From: Spirochaetaceae bacterium
GTDB taxonomy: Bacteria > Spirochaetota > Spirochaetia > SZUA-6 > Bin103
DNA: 21,551 bases
Direction of reading: 5' to 3'
Assembly (NCBI GenBank): GCA_028818385.1
Contig: JAPPNY010000115.1
Coordinates: 1 to 21,551 of the forward strand
Shown: positions 1 through 8,075 of the stretch, one piece after another
How positions within the stretch are numbered: the first letter of the stretch is position 1
How the letters are laid out: the number at the start of each line of letters is the position of its first letter
The notes under the pieces: model-generated
What the model was told of the DNA's origin: nothing
Seen by the model: the letters and a program-made list of their open reading frames with translations, nothing else
The model's database searches: none
Translations under genes and position numbers: made by a program

Positions 1-1
1 C

Positions 2-2221
2 TCCGAGCCTCAATTCAGCCAGTTTTCGGCCCGCGGCGCGAATAATCCGGGCTTACTGAACCTGTCCGGCCTCGCCGACACCGCGAATCCGGAGCGCGAG
101 TTCGTGGATCTCCTCTTCTTCCCCACCGGCGGTGGCAAGACGGAGGCATATCTCGGGCTCGCCGCGTTCACCATGGTACTAAGGCGCCTGCGCAATCCCG
201 AAGACGGCGGCCGGGCCGGAGCGGGGGTCAGCGTCATCATGCGCTACACCCTGCGGCTGCTGACTCTCGACCAGCTCGGACGAGCTGCCGGTTTGGTGTG
301 TGCACTGGAGTTGGAGCGGTGCAAGGACGCGGGCCGATACGGCGGCTGGCCGTTCGAGATCGGACTGTGGGTGGGCAAGGCGGGTACGCCAAATCGACTC
401 GGCGAACGGGGCGACAACCGCTCGGATTCCGCGCGCAGCAAGGTCAGTCAGTACAAGAACAACCCGCAGGGCAAGCCGGCACCGATTCCCCTGGAGGGGT
501 GCCCCTGGTGCGGGGAAGACTTCACACCGGACTCCTTCACGCTGCTCCCGGACTCCGACCATCCGACCGATTTGCGCATCGCCTGTGCCAATTGGGAGTG
601 CGACTTCTCGGGAGGCACTCCGTTGCCGATCGTCGCCGTGGACGAGCCGCTCTACCGGCGACTGCCGGCCTTCCTGGTCGCCACCGTGGACAAGTTCGCG
701 TCGCTGCCGTGGGTCGGCGAGTCCGGCGCGCTCCTCGGCGGCGCGGATCGCCACGACGACACCGGGTTCTACGGCGCTGCCGAGCCGCGCCGGGGCAACC
801 GCCTGACCCGTCCGCTCCCGCCGCCGGACCTCGTTATTCAGGACGAGTTGCACCTGATCTCCGGTCCGCTGGGGACCATGGCAGGTCTCTACGAGGCGGC
901 GATCGAAGTGCTGTGCGTCAGGGAGATCGACGGAAGACGGGTGAAGCCGAAGATCGTCGCGTCCACGGCCACGGTTCGCCACGCTCGGGAACAGATCCAG
1001 GGGCTGTTCGGGCGCCCGGCGACGCACATCTTCCCGCCGCTTGGACCGTCGCGGGACGACTCGTTCTTCGCCCGCACCGTGCCCGCCTCGGAGCGCAGTG
1101 CGCGCCAGTACGTGGGCATCGCGTCCCAAGGACGCAATCCGAAGGAAGCGATGCGGCGCGTGTTACTGACACTCATGGGCGCGGCGGAGCGGGCGTGGCG
1201 CGATAGCGGCGGTCACCGGAACCCGGACAATCCTGCCGATCCGTACATGACCGTGCTCGGCTACTTCAACAGCCTGCGCGAACTCGGTGGCGCCCGCCGG
1301 ATCCTGGAGGAGGAGGTCCAGAACACGCTCAAGCGCTACGGCGACCGCAAGCGGCTCGGCGAGGCGCAGGGACTGTTTCGCGACCGTACCAGCTTCTCCG
1401 ACGTGGTCGAACTGACCTCGCGGGTGAGCACCGACCGGGTAGCCGAGGCGCGGCGGCGGTTGCAGACCACCTTCCACGACCGCCAGCGACGGGTCGACTG
1501 CGCCATCGCGACCAACATGATCTCGGTTGGCCTGGACATTCAGCGGCTCGGGTTGATGCTCGTCTACGGACAGCCGAAGACCAACTCCGAGTACATCCAG
1601 GCGACCAGCCGGGTCGGACGCGACGACAACCGCCCCGGACTGGTTGTGGTGCTCTACAACGTGCACCGGCCGCGCGACCGGTCGCACTACGAGCGCTTCC
1701 GGCATTATCACGAGACCTTCTACCGCTCGGTGGAGGTCGCCAGCGTGACCCCGTTCGCCGCTCGCGCCCTGGACCGCGGCTTCGCCGGGGCGCTGGTAAC
1801 GCTCGCCCGTCACTCACGGCCGGCGATGACGCCGGCGGCCGGGGTCGAGGCGATCGAGGCGGAGCGCGTGGAGCTCGAACGACTTCTGCTCGAAGTCTTT
1901 CGCGCCCGGATCAACGAACAGCCCCTGCAGGACGAGGCCGAACGCGAAGAAAGGCTCCGGAGCATTCAAAACCGCGTCGGCGACCTGCTCGATTCGTGGC
2001 GTGCGATCCTCGACGACTACCGCGCTGACGGCGTGCCGATGCAGTATCAGAGATACGAGGCCGCGACCAGACGGCCGCTCCTCCGCGAGATGCTGGACAC
2101 CGACTTCGAGTCGGCTCATCACAAGAAGTTCCGCGCCAACCGGTCGCTGCGCGACGTCGAACCGCAGGTGAACCTGTTCCTGCGGGACCTCTCAAGCCGG
2201 CTCAGCGGGAGCCGCGAATGA
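2..2221 (+). CDS. drmA: DISARM helicase DrmA, 5' end outside the window
   Basis: Superfamily 2 helicase of the DISARM anti-phage system, where DrmA works with DrmB on incoming phage DNA. The frame is open from base 2 with no stop, so the gene begins upstream and about 739 C-terminal residues are visible. A GTG at 104 lies just before the Walker A region and is not the real start. Seen in order: Walker A PTGGGKTE (122-145), a Cys pair CPWC at 500-511 followed by a second pair near 580-602 (a probable zinc ribbon inserted in the helicase core), the DELH box (842-853), motif III STAT (962-973), then a C-terminal helicase lobe with motif V (ATNMISVGLDI, from about 1508) and motif VI QATSRVGRD (1598-1624). 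The stop overlaps the drmB start as ATGA, so the two are translationally coupled. DrmA proteins are usually longer than 1000 residues, so roughly the first third is missing. The identity rests on the motif set plus the drmB and drmC neighbours. Confidence 0.9.
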   Translation, partial: SEPQFSQFSARGANNPGLLNLSGLADTANPEREFVDLLFFPTGGGKTEAYLGLAAFTMVLRRLRNPEDGGRAGAGVSVIMRYTLRLLTLDQLGRAAGLVCALELERCKDAGRYGGWPFEIGLWVGKAGTPNRLGERGDNRSDSARSKVSQYKNNPQGKPAPIPLEGCPWCGEDFTPDSFTLLPDSDHPTDLRIACANWECDFSGGTPLPIVAVDEPLYRRLPAFLVATVDKFASLPWVGESGALLGGADRHDDTGFYGAAEPRRGNRLTRPLPPPDLVIQDELHLISGPLGTMAGLYEAAIEVLCVREIDGRRVKPKIVASTATVRHAREQIQGLFGRPATHIFPPLGPSRDDSFFARTVPASERSARQYVGIASQGRNPKEAMRRVLLTLMGAAERAWRDSGGHRNPDNPADPYMTVLGYFNSLRELGGARRILEEEVQNTLKRYGDRKRLGEAQGLFRDRTSFSDVVELTSRVSTDRVAEARRRLQTTFHDRQRRVDCAIATNMISVGLDIQRLGLMLVYGQPKTNSEYIQATSRVGRDDNRPGLVVVLYNVHRPRDRSHYERFRHYHETFYRSVEVASVTPFAARALDRGFAGALVTLARHSRPAMTPAAGVEAIEAERVELERLLLEVFRARINEQPLQDEAEREERLRSIQNRVGDLLDSWRAILDDYRADGVPMQYQRYEAATRRPLLREMLDTDFESAHHKKFRANRSLRDVEPQVNLFLRDLSSRLSGSRE

Positions 2222-4017
2222 ACGGTAAGGCGCACGGCCAAGTGCGGCGCAGCCAGGTAATCACCACGTTCGGGCCGGGAGCCCTGATCGACCTGCCCGA
2301 CGAATCCGCCATCGTGGGTGGGCTCGACACCTGGGGCTCCGAGACCAACCTGGAACCGGTCGAAGAGCCGCGCCTCGCGTCCAAGCTGACCTCCATGACG
2401 GGGGTGCGCAGTCCGAGGCTCTATGCACCGCCGCCCGAGCCCGAGCATTTGCAGGATCGGCAACGCGGCATCGGCGCGTGGCGGTTCCCCGAGTGGTTCG
2501 TGGTGCAGGAATCCAACCCCGGCTCGACGGGACAGACCGGCTCCCGTTCGCGGCGCATGGTGCGCCGGACCGCGCTCGATCGGGGCCGGTTCGACAGGAA
2601 GCCGGTGGTGGCCACCCGGTTCGTCCGAGCCTGCTCCAGGGGCCATGTGGACGACATCGACTGGCATCGGTTTGTCCATGGGCCGGACGACCAGTGCCGC
2701 CGCCAGCTCCGATTGGACGAGCGCGGCACCAGCGGCGATCTGGCGGAACAGATCGTGCGTTGCGAGTGTGGCAAGTCGCGCCGCATGCACGAGGCGGCGG
2801 ACGTGGCGAAGTTCCCGCTCGGCACCTGTAGCGGCGCCAGACCGTGGCTGGGACGCCACGCGAACGAATCCTGTGATCAGCCCAGCCGGCTGCTGATCCG
2901 CACGGCCTCGAATGCCTGGTTTCCGCAAGTGCTCAGCGTCCTTTCGCTGCCGGACCGCGGCACGGAGGTCGATCAGGCGGTCGAAGAACTCTGGCAGCAA
3001 CTGCAGATCGTCAACGATCTGACGCAGCTCGGCTTCGTGAAGCAATACCCCGGCGTCGCGGACCGCTTGGCGGCGTTCTCGGATGACGACGTGTTGAACG
3101 CGATCGATGCGCGACGTTCGGGCGGCGGTGGGGCAGAGCGGCCGATCAAGTCCGCAGAGCTCGATGCGTTGCTCGCGGTCCCCGCGGGCTTCGGCGACGA
3201 CGTGCCCGTCGATCCCGATTTCCATGCTCGGCGTCTGCCGGAGTCTGTGTGGCGCCGGTCGGCGAACAGCGACGGCATCGCGTCCGTCATCCAGGTGCAC
3301 AGGCTGCGCGAGGTGCTGGCGCTTGCCGGCTTCACGCGGTTGGAACCCGTGATGCCCAACGTGGACGGCGAGTACGAAGCTGAAGTCGAGCGGGCGGACA
3401 TCGCGCTGGAACCGACGTGGTTCCCGGCAGTGGAGAACCGCGGGGAAGGGATCGTCCTGCAGCTTCGCGGCGGCGCCGTGATGGACTGGCTCGGCCGGGA
3501 GCCGGTGAACGAGCGGCTGAGCCAGCTTGTCGACGGCCACGATTCCTGGGCGCGTCAGCGGAACAGCGAACGGCACTTTCCGGGCGGACCCTACGTGCTG
3601 CTGCACACGCTGGCCCATCTCCTGATCCAGTCGCTGTCCATGCGCTGCGGGTACCCCGCCGCATCGATACGGGAGCGCATCTACGCTGACTACGAGGGCA
3701 AGCGCTTCGCCTTGTTGCTGTACACTGCGAGTCCCGATGCCGAAGGCACGCTGGGCGGTCTGGTCCAGGAAGCGCGCCGCTTGGAAGACCACCTTCGGTA
3801 CGCGCTGGACTCCGCGGCGCTGTGTTCCAACGATCCGGTCTGCGCCGAGCACGTACCGGGGCAGAGCATGGAGGAACGCTGGCTCCACGGGGCGGCGTGC
3901 CACGGCTGCGCGCTGATCGCGGAGACTTCCTGCGAGATGCGCAACGAGTACCTGGACCGCGCGCTGGTCGCCCCGGCGCTACACGCCTCGGAAGCCGCGT
4001 TCTTCGGCGCTCCGTGA
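2218..4017 (+). CDS. drmB: DISARM protein DrmB (DUF1998 family)
   Basis: 599-residue partner of DrmA in DISARM. In known systems DrmA and DrmB form the core complex that engages DNA. The N-terminus has the family's typical opening, RSQVITTFGPGALIDLP (residues 11-27). The middle carries Cys clusters (C139, C160, C182, C184, C204, C219) that probably bind zinc. The C-terminal DUF1998 region begins near GPYVLLHTLAH (457-467) and holds a four-Cys group C536, C542, C561, C564, with C572 nearby. The ATG overlaps the drmA stop by 4 bases, and the stop overlaps the GTG of drmC in the same way, so the three genes form one tight operon. Length is normal and I see no frameshift or missing block. Confidence 0.92.
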   Translation: MNGKAHGQVRRSQVITTFGPGALIDLPDESAIVGGLDTWGSETNLEPVEEPRLASKLTSMTGVRSPRLYAPPPEPEHLQDRQRGIGAWRFPEWFVVQESNPGSTGQTGSRSRRMVRRTALDRGRFDRKPVVATRFVRACSRGHVDDIDWHRFVHGPDDQCRRQLRLDERGTSGDLAEQIVRCECGKSRRMHEAADVAKFPLGTCSGARPWLGRHANESCDQPSRLLIRTASNAWFPQVLSVLSLPDRGTEVDQAVEELWQQLQIVNDLTQLGFVKQYPGVADRLAAFSDDDVLNAIDARRSGGGGAERPIKSAELDALLAVPAGFGDDVPVDPDFHARRLPESVWRRSANSDGIASVIQVHRLREVLALAGFTRLEPVMPNVDGEYEAEVERADIALEPTWFPAVENRGEGIVLQLRGGAVMDWLGREPVNERLSQLVDGHDSWARQRNSERHFPGGPYVLLHTLAHLLIQSLSMRCGYPAASIRERIYADYEGKRFALLLYTASPDAEGTLGGLVQEARRLEDHLRYALDSAALCSNDPVCAEHVPGQSMEERWLHGAACHGCALIAETSCEMRNEYLDRALVAPALHASEAAFFGAP

Positions 4018-4793
4018 TCGACGCACTCCTTGGGCTGCCCGCGCACGTGCGCAGCCGATTGTCGCTCGCTTTGGAGTCCGGCCAGCTCGTCCCGCCGTAC
4101 TCGGCGGTCGCCGTCCGCTCGACGGTCGGCGGCGACCATCAGGATGCGATTCTTGAGGTGCTCGCCGAGTGGGAACGCATCGGCGTCTCGCCGGACGCGG
4201 GAGTCGTCTGGTTGAGCAGGCTGGCGCGCGCGGCGGACCGCGCACCGGCGCCCGACTTCGTCTGGACCGGCCCGGAGGTCGTCGGGCTGCACGCGCGCGA
4301 CACGCGCCGGGTGTACGAGGAGTTGATCGCTTCAGCGCAACGTTCGATCTGGGTGTGCAGCTACGCGTTCTTCGATGGGCCACGGGCGTTCAAGACGCTG
4401 GCATCACGCATGGAAGCGAACCCTGGACTCGAAGTCACGCTCCTGCTCAACATCGAACGCCGGCGAGGGGACACGACGGCTGCTGACGCCGTGGTCCGCC
4501 GCTTCGCGGACGCGTTCTGGGGAGAGGTGTGGCCGGGAGGAGTGCGTCCGAGGGTGTTCTACGATCCCCGTTCCGTCGCGGACGACGGCCCTGGCCGTGT
4601 GCTCCACGCGAAGGCCGTGGTGGCGGATGAGGAGTCGGTGTTCATCACTTCCGCGAATCTCACCGAGGCTGCATTCGACCGCAACATCGAGCTGGGACTC
4701 CTCGTCCGCGATCGCACCCTTGCCGAGACAACGACCATCCACTTCCGCACGTTGATCGAGAAAGGAATGTTGCGGCTGTTGCCACCCACGTAG
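4014..4793 (+). CDS. drmC: DISARM protein DrmC, phospholipase D-like
   Basis: 259-residue PLD-superfamily protein, the usual third gene of the DISARM core. The chosen start is GTG at 4014, which overlaps the drmB stop (GTGA). The frame stays open further upstream inside drmB, but that stretch has no likeness to the family. One catalytic HKD-type motif is visible: H198-x-K200-x4-D205, followed by S213-A-N215 and E218. A beta-strand/helix pattern at residues 112-120 (IWVCSYAFF) marks the start of the PLD fold. With only one motif per chain, an active site would need a dimer, as in Nuc-type nucleases. DrmC is the least essential core member in tested DISARM systems. Only 40 bases separate its stop from the convergent gene, and I saw no hairpin with a T-run there. 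Confidence 0.88.
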   Translation: MIDALLGLPAHVRSRLSLALESGQLVPPYSAVAVRSTVGGDHQDAILEVLAEWERIGVSPDAGVVWLSRLARAADRAPAPDFVWTGPEVVGLHARDTRRVYEELIASAQRSIWVCSYAFFDGPRAFKTLASRMEANPGLEVTLLLNIERRRGDTTAADAVVRRFADAFWGEVWPGGVRPRVFYDPRSVADDGPGRVLHAKAVVADEESVFITSANLTEAAFDRNIELGLLVRDRTLAETTTIHFRTLIEKGMLRLLPPT

Positions 4794-4833
4794 CTATCGG
4801 CGAGTTACTCGGACACTTGTGGCGTTACGAGGC

Positions 4834-5598
4834 TCATTTCTGCGTGCCGGCGTCCTCCGGCAGCCGGCACGCCGGTGGAGACGGAGTAGCTGACGCCAGC
4901 ACGATTTCGGCGTCGAAACGCCGCGCCCTCCGGCTGTCCGGCGGCAGTGGGTTCACTCGGTTGAATGGACCTCCGTCACTGACCGCGGGCAGATCGTGGA
5001 CTCCGCATACGCCACCTTGTGGACAATGCCAAGAGCAGCCGCCCCGGAAGCTGACGTGCACGAGGAACAGCTCACCTCGACGAAAGTACGACGCCATCGA
5101 TCTCGGGCCGACGCCGAGAAACCTCGGAGTTCGCCGCGCATGCCGCCGGCCGGTCAGGACGACGACGTGATCGTACGGCAGGTTGTCGACCAGCGTGCGA
5201 AGATTGAGGGCCATTGATGCTTCCCGATCTCGTGCCGAACGTACGGTGCTGTCCATGCCCCGGAGGTCGATCGCCAGACCGCGATTTCGATACTCCCGAA
5301 CGTCCTGCAGAAGTCCGAGCATTGCGCGGCTCGATCTGCCGTCCTGCCATGCGGCGGGGCGGTTCCAGAACACCTCGCCCGCGAGAAGCTGGTCGACACC
5401 GATGGTGCCGGCCACGAAATCGGCCAACGTCCCATTCAGGAGATCGAGAACTTCCAGTGCCACCAGGACTTTCGCCCCGTCCTTGGCAAGCTCGTACGTG
5501 ACCGCGCTTACAAGCTCAGGGACTTCGTTGGTTCCGTGGACTTCTCCAAACACGATCATCCTGTGCTTGCGCAGGAGCGCGATGTTCCCGATGTCCAC
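4834..5598 (-). CDS. Putative Tiki/ChaN/EreA-type hydrolase
   Basis: 254-residue protein of unknown role. Near the N-terminus it reads IVFGEVHGTNEVPELV (residues 15-30), the GExHG motif that opens the catalytic fold of the Tiki/TraB/ChaN and erythromycin-esterase-like superfamily. Supporting patterns are VLVALEV (44-50), an IDLRGMDS strand and VVVLTGRRHA near the middle, where family members keep a second catalytic His. A short Cys-rich stretch (GGCSWHCPQGGVCG) follows, and the last 50 residues look disordered. There is no signal peptide or lipobox, so it is probably cytoplasmic, unlike the ChaN lipoproteins. The start is GTG with a weak ribosome site. The ATG at M14 sits directly before the motif and is possible but less likely. 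The Uma2 gene lies 26 bases upstream on the same strand. Family assignment is by motif only, and the substrate is unknown. Confidence 0.6.
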   Translation of the reverse strand: MDIGNIALLRKHRMIVFGEVHGTNEVPELVSAVTYELAKDGAKVLVALEVLDLLNGTLADFVAGTIGVDQLLAGEVFWNRPAAWQDGRSSRAMLGLLQDVREYRNRGLAIDLRGMDSTVRSARDREASMALNLRTLVDNLPYDHVVVLTGRRHARRTPRFLGVGPRSMASYFRRGELFLVHVSFRGGCSWHCPQGGVCGVHDLPAVSDGGPFNRVNPLPPDSRRARRFDAEIVLASATPSPPACRLPEDAGTQK

Positions 5599-5624
5599 TC
5601 TCAGGAAAGCGGCGGAGCCGTGCT

Positions 5625-6224
5625 CTACGCCAGGCAGCCTTCCACCTTCGGCGGCTGATCGGGGGTGAGCCAGTCGCGGCGCAGGGGTAGGCCGGGCAGC
5701 ACCGTGGACCGGATCGCGGGGTCGCCGGCGGCGAACTCGGTGAGCACCTCTCCGCGGCGCGCATAGAAGCGGTGCGCCAGGGTCTCGGGGTCCAGCACCC
5801 AGTACTCGTCGACGCTATGCTGTTCGTATTCGACGAACTTCACGCCCACGTCGCGATGTGCGGTGTGCGGACTCAGCACCTCGACCGCCAGGTCGGGCGC
5901 GCCGTCGATGTAAGTGTCCCTTTGCAGGCCGAGGCGATCCTTGCGGTAGAACGCGAGGTCGGGGAGGAACACGTTGCGTGAGCTCAGGCGTACGGCAACT
6001 ACCTCGCGGAACACCATGCCGAGATCGAACCGCTCGACGTGGAGACGGAGCAGTGAGTCCACGAAGTTCAACAGCCGGGCGTGGCGCAGCGATACCGGAG
6101 AATGCATGGCGATCTCTCCACCCAGCAGGTCGGCATGGCGATCGGGTGTCAGCCAGTCGAGGAAGTCCTCGGCGACAAGGATTTCATCGTGTACGTCGGC
6201 CGCGAGCGAAACGTGAGTCGGCAT
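5625..6224 (-). CDS. Uma2-family endonuclease (DUF820)
   Basis: 199-residue protein of the Uma2/DUF820 family, a PD-(D/E)XK nuclease fold common in cyanobacteria, Chloroflexota and other large genomes. Characteristic parts are an N-terminal LTPDRHADLLGGEIAMHSP block (the usual Y/F-E-hydrophobic-G-E-hydrophobic region), then FLPDLAFY, and PDLAVEVLSP with the catalytic D and E, followed by K in VGVKFVEYEQHSVDEYWVLDP. All expected catalytic residues are present. Such genes are often scattered, with unknown biological targets, and some act with mobile or defence loci. It starts at ATG 6224 with no clear Shine-Dalgarno, 30 bases after the glycosidase stop, and may be co-transcribed with both neighbours. 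Confidence 0.85.
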   Translation of the reverse strand: MPTHVSLAADVHDEILVAEDFLDWLTPDRHADLLGGEIAMHSPVSLRHARLLNFVDSLLRLHVERFDLGMVFREVVAVRLSSRNVFLPDLAFYRKDRLGLQRDTYIDGAPDLAVEVLSPHTAHRDVGVKFVEYEQHSVDEYWVLDPETLAHRFYARRGEVLTEFAAGDPAIRSTVLPGLPLRRDWLTPDQPPKVEGCLA

Positions 6225-6254
6225 GCTGCGTTTCAGTACATCCCTACGGCTTGT

Positions 6255-8075
6255 CTACGAGGTCCAGCGATGTTCGGGGAGGAAGCAGGCGAGAGGATCG
6301 TCGCGGCCGGCTCCGGCGGCGAAGCGTGCCTCCCGGGTGGCGAACAGGCGGTGCAGAGGCTGTTGCGGGGCCGGTCCGGGGACGCCTTCGAGCACGCGCA
6401 AGGAACGGCCGTCCTCGTAGTCGATGGCCATGACGGTGTTGCCGCGCCACCTGGTCGGAATGCGGTGGCCGACGATGGGCTCGGCCTTGGGGCCGAAGTA
6501 GGCGCCTGTGCCGCCCTCCGCGGCCTGGGGGACACGGACCACCTGATCGGCGTGACGCTCCGGCAGCGGGTAGTTCAGTGCGACTTGGGCGCCGGCCGGG
6601 ACGGTGTCAAGCGCCACGTAGCCGTCCCGGATGACGTGGGGAACCTTGGCTCCGTCGATCGACACGGTGACGCTCGCAGCGAACGAGGGTAGGCAGATGC
6701 GCACGGGTCCGGTGCGTGCGGGGACCACCTCCAGCCGGCCGGCGAACGGCTCGTGGCAACAGACCGCCGCCAGCGGCGTCTCCAGCGTGTAGTGGAGGTT
6801 GACCGAGATGCCGCCTGCCGGCCCTTCCATGACGGCGTGGTCGGCGATCTTGCCGAGTGTCCAGATGGCATGGCCGCTGCAGCAGGTCATGAGCCGGATG
6901 CGCCAGCAGAGGTACTCGTAGGGACTGGCCCAGAAGAAACCGCCCAGCGAGCGGTCGACGATGTCGCGGGTGTCGTCCCAGGGCTTGGGATCGCCCGGCG
7001 CGTAGCCGCGGTGGAGCGCCTCAGGATCGCGGAACTGGCACTCGACAACGGTGTTGCGGAACCAGCGGTCGACGGTGTCCCAGTGATCGCCGCGTCCCGC
7101 CGTCGTGAGCGCCAGCAGTGCGGTGGTCATCTCCATGAGGGTGCAGCACGGCTCCTCCTCCGGGGTGGCGCCGCCCTCGGCGATCAGCGACAGCGCGGTC
7201 CGGCAGAGCCCCTCGGCCCGATCCAGGAGCCGGTCGTCCTGCACGTGCACGGCGTAGCGGGTGAGGCCGGAGATCGCCGCCGCGCACCCGCGCAGACTGC
7301 CGCTCAGACGGTGCGAGGAGTCGGTGAAGCCGGTCGCCGGCTGCAGCAGGGAGTGGATGATCCCGTCGCAGAGCTCCAGCGCGTCGGGGTCGCCGGAGAG
7401 CGCGGCGTACTTGGTCAGGCACTCCACCATCGACGCCGGCGACAGCACGGAGAAGGCGCCGTCGGTGTCGTACGGCGCATCGATGACGCGGTGGCCGCCT
7501 TCGCGGTGGATGATGCGCATCAGGTCGGCCACGATGCCGCGCACATAGGCGAGTACGCGCTCGTCCCGGTTCTCCTCGAACCACGCCAGCAGCGCGAACA
7601 TCACCCGGCCCTGCTCCCACAGGCACAGGCGGGTGCGCTCCGACCAGCCGCGGACGTAGTGCGGGTAGGCGAAGCCGTCGACGTTGTGGAAGGCCGACAG
7701 CAGGAGCTGCCGCTGGCGGCGCTCGATCTCGGCGCCGCCCAGGTAGCCGGTGAGGCGGCGCGCGGCGATGCGGCCGATGAGCGGGTAGGGCAGGACCTCG
7801 ATCCAGTCCCGGCGGTGGTGGCTGAAGCAGGGCGTCGGCCAACCGAGCGACGCCCCCACGTAGGGTGCGTAGTGGTAGTCGGGGTCGCAGATCTCGTCGT
7901 AGTGGCGGAGCGCGGCGCCCGCGACTTGGATCAGATCAGACTCGGCCAGCCCCGGAACGACATGGTACGGCCGAGGCGGCGGGGCATGGCCACCCGCACG
8001 GTGTCGATTCTGGCCGCATCTCCTGTTATAATGCAACAAGCCGAACCTCGATGAAAGACATCCACGAGCGGACAC
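6255..8075 (-). CDS. GH127-like glycosidase, 5' end uncertain
   Basis: Up to 606 residues from the GTG at 8075, resembling the GH127 (former DUF1680) beta-L-arabinofuranosidase fold: a long alpha/alpha toroid, then a beta domain near residues 420-560. The family's metal site is matched: E308-P-C310 in the EEEPCC block, followed by a W-RN segment that aligns with the usual ERALYN, and paired cysteines C398-C399 in MTCCSGHAIWTL, corresponding to the CCPPN motif. There is no signal peptide. Family-like sequence seems to start only around residue 40 (about 7956). The first 39 codons overlap the promoter and signal-peptide coding of the divergent WD40 gene and look non-coding. No ATG or GTG lies between residue 1 and the GTG at V73. 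The native start may have been lost at the island junction, or a frameshift may separate it from an ATG in another frame near 7988. It may be a 5'-broken gene. The exact substrate is unknown. Confidence 0.7.
   Translation of the reverse strand: MSARGCLSSRFGLLHYNRRCGQNRHRAGGHAPPPRPYHVVPGLAESDLIQVAGAALRHYDEICDPDYHYAPYVGASLGWPTPCFSHHRRDWIEVLPYPLIGRIAARRLTGYLGGAEIERRQRQLLLSAFHNVDGFAYPHYVRGWSERTRLCLWEQGRVMFALLAWFEENRDERVLAYVRGIVADLMRIIHREGGHRVIDAPYDTDGAFSVLSPASMVECLTKYAALSGDPDALELCDGIIHSLLQPATGFTDSSHRLSGSLRGCAAAISGLTRYAVHVQDDRLLDRAEGLCRTALSLIAEGGATPEEEPCCTLMEMTTALLALTTAGRGDHWDTVDRWFRNTVVECQFRDPEALHRGYAPGDPKPWDDTRDIVDRSLGGFFWASPYEYLCWRIRLMTCCSGHAIWTLGKIADHAVMEGPAGGISVNLHYTLETPLAAVCCHEPFAGRLEVVPARTGPVRICLPSFAASVTVSIDGAKVPHVIRDGYVALDTVPAGAQVALNYPLPERHADQVVRVPQAAEGGTGAYFGPKAEPIVGHRIPTRWRGNTVMAIDYEDGRSLRVLEGVPGPAPQQPLHRLFATREARFAAGAGRDDPLACFLPEHRWTS
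8004..8032 (+). promoter_or_regulatory. Extended -10 promoter of the WD40/NACHT module
   Basis: A consensus TATAAT (8027-8032) is preceded by TGT (8024-8026), giving an extended -10 element. A weak -35-like hexamer TCGATT sits 17 bases upstream (8004-8009). Transcription would start near 8039, only about 12 bases before the WD40 ATG at 8051. This is the point where the sequence changes from the GC-rich flank to the lower-GC block, so the module appears to carry its own promoter. Confidence 0.6.

Noticed and set aside
2119..3903. 594-codon - strand frame over drmB
   Set aside because: drmB on the + strand has the DUF1998 features and coupled overlaps. The antisense frame has none.
7865..8050. 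N-terminal extension of the WD40 protein
   Set aside because: It would be Arg/Gly-rich, would hide the signal peptide and would start upstream of the extended -10 promoter.
6753..8054. 433-codon + strand frame over the glycosidase gene
   Set aside because: Low-complexity Arg/Val/Glu translation with no family likeness. The opposite strand has the GH127 metal-site motifs.
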